From NCBI RefSeq assembly GCF_000455345.1, contig NZ_HG315690.1:1191742-1255741 (forward strand): DNA of 64,000 nucleotides, in the 5' to 3' direction. Shown one piece after another: positions 58,965-64,000 of the stretch; within the stretch, counting starts at the first letter, position 1, and each line of letters begins with the position of its first letter. Below the pieces are notes generated by a model. The model did not search any database. It saw only the letters and a list, made by a program, of their open reading frames with translations, and had not been told where the DNA came from. The translations under genes and the position numbers were made by a program. The DNA is from Halopiger goleimassiliensis. Its GTDB lineage: Archaea > Halobacteriota > Halobacteria > Halobacteriales > Natrialbaceae.

Positions 58965-59663
58965 CTACTCCTCGAGCAGCCGCCACTCGCCGGGGCCGCT
59001 GGATGCGATGACGTCGCGGCGTTCCATCTCCGAGAGGACCTCGGAGATGCGGTTTGGCTGAGCGATCTCCATCTCGATGCGATCGATGCCGTGGTACGCC
59101 GCGAGGAAGTGGCGGATCTCCTCCTGGGTAAACGTCTCCTGGTCGGCCTGCTCCATGACGCCGGAGATGAGGTCGACCATGTCCTCGATGAAGTTCCAGG
59201 GGTAGACGATCCAGGTCCACTCCTCGAGGCGCTCGCCGACGTAGTTGGGTTCGAACTCGCTGGTCCCGAGGAGCTGGAGCGTGGCGGTCCGGACCTCGCC
59301 GGCGTCGCGGTCGTCGACGTACTCGTAGGCGCGCTCGATCGAACCGCCGGTGTCGGCGATGTCGTCGATGATGAGCACGTCCTTGCCCTCGACGCTGCCC
59401 TCGGGCATCGGATACCGGACGGTCGGCTCGCCGCTCTTCTCGGCGGTGCCGACGTAGTGTTCCATCTTCAGGCTCGTCAGGTCGTCCAGCCCGAGGAAGT
59501 CACAGAGACACCGACCCGCGAACCAGCCGCCGCGGGCCAGCGCGACGATGACGTCCGGTTCGAACTCGTCGCGGCGGACCTCGTCGCTGACGTCCCGACA
59601 CAGCCCGTAGATGTACTCCCAGTTCGTGATCGTACAGTCGAAGTCGTCCGGTAAGTCGGACAT
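58965..59663 (-). CDS. Phosphoribosyltransferase with C-terminal winged helix
   Basis: A 232-residue protein. Residues 1-160 form a type I PRTase fold: DVIVALARGGWFAGRCLCDF near residue 37, and VLIIDDIADTGGSIERAYEY (PRPP loop) near residues 95-114. The final ~70 residues (FTQEEIRHFLAAYHGIDRIE, then NRISEVLSEMERRDVIASSG) are winged-helix-like, unusual for a purine PRTase and suggestive of regulation. The substrate is a purine base or analogue, undefined. Confidence 0.83.
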   Translation of the reverse strand: MSDLPDDFDCTITNWEYIYGLCRDVSDEVRRDEFEPDVIVALARGGWFAGRCLCDFLGLDDLTSLKMEHYVGTAEKSGEPTVRYPMPEGSVEGKDVLIIDDIADTGGSIERAYEYVDDRDAGEVRTATLQLLGTSEFEPNYVGERLEEWTWIVYPWNFIEDMVDLISGVMEQADQETFTQEEIRHFLAAYHGIDRIEMEIAQPNRISEVLSEMERRDVIASSGPGEWRLLEE

Positions 59664-59877
59664 CTGGTGGCCACCTAGTCGAGTGACGGAGCGCCACTCT
59701 CATAAGTGGGTTGAATACGTCCCGACGGGCGATCCACGCGACAGCGGTCGATTCTCGTCCTGAGACTGGTCCGTGTTCGCTGGGTCGTCAGTGGTCCAGC
59801 ACGTTCCCCCACGTCAGAATCCGTACTGGTCTGTTGGTAGTTTCATACGTCCCCCTGTGATACGTACGGGCGAACGG

Positions 59878-60699
59878 ATGAGGGAGTACATCGTCGCACT
59901 CGTCGCGGGCATCGTCCAGGGAATCGTGGAGTGGCTTCCCGTCTCGAGCCAGGGGAACGTGGCCCTCGCGCTGACGGCCCTGGGAACGAGCCCGGACGTC
60001 GCGCTCCAACTCGCACTGTTCTTCCAGGTCGGAACGACCCTCTCGGCGGCCACCTACTACCGCGAGGACCTCGCGACTGCGATCGAGACGCTCCCCGAGT
60101 GGCGGCCGGACGCCGCCTACACCGGGGACAGCGCCATCACCTCCTATCTCGTCGTGGCCTGTCTGACGACCGGACTGGTCGGGATTCCGCTCTACGTCGT
60201 CGCGGTCGACATCGCCGGCCGGGTGTCGGGCGGGGTCTTCATCGCGGCCATCGGCGTCCTCCTCGTACTCACCGGTCTCCTCCAGCAGGCCTCGGGGTCC
60301 GAGGCCGCCGAACTGCGCGAACAGCCGACGCTGTTCGACTCCCTGTTCGTCGGTGCCGCCCAGGGCATCGCGATCCTGCCCGGCATCTCGCGATCCGGGA
60401 TCACGACGAGCGCGCTCCTGTTTCGAAGCTACGAGCCCGCATCGGCGTTTCGCCTCTCCTTCCTGCTCTCGATCCCCGCGAGCCTCGGCGCGGCCGCGCT
60501 GACCGTCGCAGGGGCCGGTGGACTTCCCGGCGTCGGCCTCGGGGCCGCGCTCACGGCCCTGGTCGTCAGCGCCGTCGTCGGCTACCTGACGATCGACGCC
60601 CTGATGCGGGTCGTCGAGCGCGTCCCCTTCGCGCTCGTCTGTTACGGACTGGGGACGCTCGCTATCGTCGGGGGCGGAGTCGTCGCCCTCGTCGTCTAA
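59878..60699 (+). CDS. UppP/BacA-like membrane phosphatase
   Basis: A 273-residue membrane protein with seven to eight segments. The family motifs are GIVQGIVEWLPVSSQGNVAL near residue 10 and AAQGIAILPGISRSGITTSA near residue 165, the latter with Arg and Ser of the active site. The usual GH after SS(T/Q) reads GN here. In bacteria it dephosphorylates undecaprenyl diphosphate; in archaea the substrate is likely a dolichyl or similar prenyl diphosphate. The start is the ATG at 59878, directly before the first segment. Confidence 0.83.
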   Translation: MREYIVALVAGIVQGIVEWLPVSSQGNVALALTALGTSPDVALQLALFFQVGTTLSAATYYREDLATAIETLPEWRPDAAYTGDSAITSYLVVACLTTGLVGIPLYVVAVDIAGRVSGGVFIAAIGVLLVLTGLLQQASGSEAAELREQPTLFDSLFVGAAQGIAILPGISRSGITTSALLFRSYEPASAFRLSFLLSIPASLGAAALTVAGAGGLPGVGLGAALTALVVSAVVGYLTIDALMRVVERVPFALVCYGLGTLAIVGGGVVALVV

Positions 60700-60763
60700 A
60701 TCGGCGGCCTGCCGTGCGTCGTTCGAGCGAGGGGCAATCGCTTCCCGGGGACGACCGGGGAAA

Positions 60764-60770
60764 GTATATA
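60764..60770 (+). promoter_or_regulatory. TATA box of thiC
   Basis: GTATATA lies ~29 nt before the thiC ATG, preceded by an A-rich AAA, as in haloarchaeal promoters with leaderless or near-leaderless transcripts. There is no room for a TPP riboswitch between it and the gene. Confidence 0.7.
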
Positions 60771-60795
60771 ACTCGATAGTACAACCTAGTTATCG

Positions 60796-62232
60796 ATGGC
60801 GAACACCCAGATCGCAGCCGCCCGCGAGGGGACGGTTACCGAGGCAATGGAACGCGTCGCCGAGCGCGAGAACCGCGACCCCGAATTCGTCCGCCAGCAG
60901 GTCGCCGACGGCCAGGCCGTCATCCCGGCCAACCGCAACCACGACGCGCTCGACGCGATGATCATCGGCCGCGAGTTCGCGACGAAGGTCAACGCCAACA
61001 TCGGCAACAGCGAGACGACCAGCGACCTCGAGACGGAACTCGAGAAACTCCACACCGCGGTCCACTACGGCGCTGACACCGTGATGGACCTCGGCACGGG
61101 GGAGAACTTGGACGAGATCCGCGAGACCCACATCGAACACTCGCCGGTCCCGATCGGAACGGTGCCGCTGTACGAGGCGCTCAAGCAGGCGGGCAGCCCC
61201 GAGGAGATCACCAAAGACCTGCTGCTCGAGGTCATCGAGAAGCAGGCCGAGCAGGGCGTCGACTACATGACGATCCACGCGGGGATCCTCGCCGAGCATC
61301 TGCCGCTGACCGACGGCCGGAAGACGGGCATCGTCTCGCGGGGCGGGTCGATCATGGCCTCGTGGATGGAAGCACACGGCGAGCAGAACCCGCTCTTTCA
61401 GGTGTACGACGAGATCTGCGAGATCTTCGCCGAACACGACGTCACCTTCAGCCTCGGGGACAGCCTCCGCCCGGGCTGTCTGGCCGACGCCTGTGACGAG
61501 GCCCAGTACGCCGAACTCGACACCCTGGGCGAGTTGACGCGTCGCGCCTGGGAGTACGACGTCCAGGTGATGGTCGAAGGTCCCGGGCACGTTCCGATGC
61601 ACAAGATCGCCGAAAACGTCGAACGCCAGCAGGAAGTCTGCGACGGCGCGCCCTTCTACGTCCTCGGCCCGCTGGTGACGGACATCGCGCCGGGCTACGA
61701 CCACATCACGAGCGCGATTGGTGCCGCGATGGCCGCGCAAGCGGGGGCGGCGATGCTCTGTTACGTCACACCCAAGGAGCACCTCGGCCTCCCCGACGAG
61801 GAGGACGTCCGCGACGGCCTCGCGGCCTACCGGATCGCCGCCCACGCCGGCGACGTCGGGAACGAGCGCCCCGGCGCGCGCGACTGGGACGACGCCCTCT
61901 CGGAGGCCCGCTACGACTTCGACTGGCGCGAGCAGTTCCGCCTCGCGCTCGACCCCGACCGCGCACGCGACTACCACGACCAGACGCTGCCCGGGGACAA
62001 CTACAAGGAAGCGCGCTTCTGCTCGATGTGCGGAGCCGAGTTCTGCTCGATGCGGATCGATCAGGACGCCCGCGCCGAGGGCGAGATGGCAGAACTGGAC
62101 ACGAAGACCGACCTCGAGGCCTCCCCGGCCGCCGAGGTCAATCTGCCGCCGGTCGGAACCCACGACTCGGCCGAGTTGCCCACGCTCGAGGAGTGTGCCG
62201 ACTATTCGGAGGAAGCGACCAGCGACGACTGA
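60796..62232 (+). CDS. thiC: Phosphomethylpyrimidine synthase ThiC
   Basis: A 478-residue radical-SAM enzyme that makes the pyrimidine half of thiamine from aminoimidazole ribotide. Motifs are [16 protein letters not shown] at the start, [42 protein letters not shown] and the Fe-S motif CSMCGAEFC (Cx2Cx4C) near residue 413. The rest of the family pattern is intact. The start is the ATG at 60796. It looks monocistronic. Confidence 0.95.
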   Translation: MANTQIAAAREGTVTEAMERVAERENRDPEFVRQQVADGQAVIPANRNHDALDAMIIGREFATKVNANIGNSETTSDLETELEKLHTAVHYGADTVMDLGTGENLDEIRETHIEHSPVPIGTVPLYEALKQAGSPEEITKDLLLEVIEKQAEQGVDYMTIHAGILAEHLPLTDGRKTGIVSRGGSIMASWMEAHGEQNPLFQVYDEICEIFAEHDVTFSLGDSLRPGCLADACDEAQYAELDTLGELTRRAWEYDVQVMVEGPGHVPMHKIAENVERQQEVCDGAPFYVLGPLVTDIAPGYDHITSAIGAAMAAQAGAAMLCYVTPKEHLGLPDEEDVRDGLAAYRIAAHAGDVGNERPGARDWDDALSEARYDFDWREQFRLALDPDRARDYHDQTLPGDNYKEARFCSMCGAEFCSMRIDQDARAEGEMAELDTKTDLEASPAAEVNLPPVGTHDSAELPTLEECADYSEEATSDD

Positions 62233-62373
62233 GTCGGTCACCTCGGCCAGCTCGAGCGGGTCGCCCATCGCCCCGATTCGGCTTCGTTACCTGGTTGGCC
62301 TTCGGCTCTCCACCGGATCGTGTTCCGGGAACCGAAACGCTCTTTTCGTCGTTTTCGAAAAGTGATCGCATTC

Positions 62374-63807
62374 ATGACACGAACGCGGCGACGGGAACTC
62401 CTCGCGACGATGACGGCGGCCACGGTCCCGGGGATCGCCGGCTGTACGGACCTCCTCGAGGAGGACACCGACGAGGAGACGCCCGCGGACGACGAACCGA
62501 GCGACGACGGCGAATCTAGTGACACCGGGGACGGCAACGACGAAGCCGGAGAAGACGACGCCGAGGAGGAGCACCCGGAGACGATCGAGGAGGCCGCGAC
62601 GCTGTTCGTCGAGGACGTCACGGACGAACGCTTCGCAGACGCGAGCGAACGGTTCCGTTCGACCGTTCGCGCCCGGGTGGGTGCGCCGGGGCGGATCGAA
62701 CTCGTCTGGCTGGGGCTGACGGCGGTCGGCGGTGAGTTCGAAGCGATCGTCGGCACCGAAGCGACGGTCGTCAGCGGCTTCGACGCGGTGGACGTGCGAA
62801 TGGCGTTCGAACGCGGGACGCACGCGCTCCGAGTCGTCGTGACGAGCGACCTCGAGGTACAGGACATCGGCATCGCCGACGACTACGAGCGGCCATCGTA
62901 CGTCGACCTCGACGCCATCGACGAGGAGTCTGTTACCGTCGAGACCGGAAGCTGTCAGTTGAACGGCCTCGTGACGACGCCCGCGAACGCGGACGGCGAC
63001 GTGCCGGGCGTCGTGCTCGTCCACGGCTCCGGGCCGTCGGACATGGACGTCGACAACGGGGGCACGCGGCTGTTCCAGGACCTCGCCGAGGGGCTGGCGA
63101 GCAACGGCGTCGCCGCGCTCCGGTACGAGAAACGGAACCCGGCGTGTCCGCCCGACCTCGCCGACTACACGCTCGATACCGTCACCGTCGATCCCGCGCT
63201 GGCCGCCCTCGAGGAGCTTCGAACGGTCGAGGGCGTCGATCCGGACCGGATCGCCGTCGTCGGCCACAGCCTCGGCGGCATGGCGGTCCCGCGGCTCGCC
63301 GCTCGCGACGGGGACCTCGTCGGCGGCGTCGCCCTCGCCGCGCCCGCGCGGTCGTTCCACGACCTGACCGTCGACCAGGTCGAACACCAGGCGACGGTCA
63401 TCGACCACGAGTGGCCGCAACTGACCGCCCAGTACGAGGACTGGGTCGACCGCGTCGACCGTATCCGCGCGGGCGATTACAACCCCTCGGACCTCATCCT
63501 CGAGTACCCCGGTGCGTTCTGGGACAGCCTCGACGCCTACGATCATCTCGGGACTGCCCAGGAGATTGACGCGCCACTCTACTTCCTGCAGGGGGAGCGC
63601 GACTACCAGGTGACCCTCGAGGACGACTTCGAGCAGTGGCAGGAGGCCCTCGTGGAGCGGTCGGACATCGCGTTCGATCGCTACGACGGACTCAACCACC
63701 TGCTGATGTCGGGGGAAGGGCCGTCCGTCCCGACCGAGTATCCGGCGCGGAACAACGTGGACGAACGCGTCGTCGCCGACGTCGCCGGCTGGATCCGCGA
63801 GCGCTAG
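62374..63807 (+). CDS. Exported alpha/beta hydrolase lipoprotein
   Basis: A 477-residue lipoprotein. The signal TRRRELLATMTAATVPGIAG ends in the lipobox GIAGC. An acidic linker (residues ~30-70) leads to an NTF2/DUF3887-like region (~72-185), then an alpha/beta hydrolase: VVLVHGSGPSDMDVDNGG (oxyanion), VVGHSLGGMAVPRLAARDG (Ser), and a C-terminal LQGERDYQVTLED (Asp) with YDGLNHLLMSGEGP (His). It is a secreted esterase or dienelactone-hydrolase-like enzyme. The start is the ATG at 62374. Confidence 0.85.
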   Translation: MTRTRRRELLATMTAATVPGIAGCTDLLEEDTDEETPADDEPSDDGESSDTGDGNDEAGEDDAEEEHPETIEEAATLFVEDVTDERFADASERFRSTVRARVGAPGRIELVWLGLTAVGGEFEAIVGTEATVVSGFDAVDVRMAFERGTHALRVVVTSDLEVQDIGIADDYERPSYVDLDAIDEESVTVETGSCQLNGLVTTPANADGDVPGVVLVHGSGPSDMDVDNGGTRLFQDLAEGLASNGVAALRYEKRNPACPPDLADYTLDTVTVDPALAALEELRTVEGVDPDRIAVVGHSLGGMAVPRLAARDGDLVGGVALAAPARSFHDLTVDQVEHQATVIDHEWPQLTAQYEDWVDRVDRIRAGDYNPSDLILEYPGAFWDSLDAYDHLGTAQEIDAPLYFLQGERDYQVTLEDDFEQWQEALVERSDIAFDRYDGLNHLLMSGEGPSVPTEYPARNNVDERVVADVAGWIRER

Positions 63808-63849
63808 CGTCGGCCACAGAATTATGTCGCTCTATCGGGTAGCGCGGAT

Positions 63850-64000
63850 ATGGCACGGTTCTCGAGCCGGCGGAAACTGCTGGTCGGTGTCGGGGCGGCG
63901 GTCGGCGTCGCCGGCTGTCTCGACGATACGGGTTCGGCCGGCCCCGACGGCGATGGGGACTCGGACGGACCGGACGACGGGGGCGCGGCCGCCGGCGACG
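63850..64000 (+). CDS. Tat lipoprotein, partial (cut by window end)
   Basis: From ATG 63850 the frame runs to the window edge: 50 codons. The signal SSRRKLLVGVGAAVGVAGC has twin arginines and a lipobox, followed by an acidic D/G/A linker. Only the signal and linker are visible, so the function is unknown. It follows the hydrolase lipoprotein by 42 nt and may be cotranscribed. Confidence 0.75.
   Translation, partial: MARFSSRRKLLVGVGAAVGVAGCLDDTGSAGPDGDGDSDGPDDGGAAAGD

Noticed and set aside
60700-60795. TPP riboswitch upstream of thiC
   Set aside because: The TATA box lies ~29 nt before the start codon, so the transcript has almost no leader, and no thi-box sequence is visible.

Overview
This window is the chromosome of a halophilic archaeon (class Halobacteria). 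The evidence is high GC, strongly acidic proteins, many short or leaderless 5' regions with TATA-like boxes near -27, Tat-type lipoprotein signals, and marker genes such as HMG-CoA reductase, archaeosortase A, RPA3/RPAP3, GatB and Bat-like HTH regulators. Family Natrialbaceae is plausible, but I cannot fix a genus. The window holds about 60 genes and one tRNA (His). I see no rRNA, no transposase and no CRISPR array. Most of it is ordinary core chromosome.

Layout. 1-3.3 kb: end of a Bat-like regulator, an amidohydrolase, two small unknown genes. 3.3-5.5 kb: tRNA-His with two extra copies of its 3' end beside it, then a long hairpin-rich stretch. 5.5-8 kb: a thiol/quinone-stress type dioxygenase-esterase pair and a VapBC-type toxin-antitoxin operon. 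8-10.7 kb: rpa3-rpap3, a small zinc-finger membrane protein, MoaB. 10.7-14.2 kb: two CobW-family GTPases divergent from a NikR-like regulator (a metal homeostasis module) and a cupin. 14.5-20.7 kb: small zinc-ribbon and unknown haloarchaeal genes around hmgA, then archaeosortase A overlapping a phosphoesterase. 20.8-30.3 kb: regulator, FAD oxidoreductase, a two-subunit Tat-exported GMC dehydrogenase, hydrolases, two MBL-fold enzymes, a frameshifted lipoprotein gene, a decayed copy of the start of the second MBL gene, and an O-methyltransferase. 30.3-35.6 kb: gatB, a second VapBC-type operon with an 18-bp palindrome at its promoter, a MEDS-domain histidine kinase, a sulfurtransferase.

35.8-45.6 kb: an acyl/acetyl-CoA ligase with a 3-hydroxybutyrate-type dehydrogenase and a divergent Bat-like regulator, a structured non-coding interval, and a complete branched-chain-amino-acid type ABC importer (binding protein, LivH, M, G, F). 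45.9-51.2 kb: a coiled-coil protein, SMC and ScpA, the last with a perfect 60-bp in-frame tandem repeat. 51.3-64 kb: soluble chemotaxis-type transducer, lipoproteins, MTA phosphorylase, MATE exporter, a P1B-type ATPase whose transmembrane CPC motif reads SPW, a phosphoribosyltransferase, a UppP-like phosphatase, ThiC, and two Tat lipoproteins, the last cut by the window end.

The most unusual signals are not single genes. First, paired perfect hairpins with mostly 3-nt loops recur at several sites, some in intergenic DNA and some as apparent in-frame insertions in coding genes (a cupin, the CoA ligase twice, and a related single hairpin in ScpA). Second, two divergent structured elements at 39.9-40.3 kb share a 5' GTGG(G)ACTGAAAGGG motif and a 3' GGGCTTTC end. 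Third, tRNA-His 3'-end copies suggest past integration events. All functional statements come from reading motifs in the sequence and from family knowledge; nothing was searched or computed.
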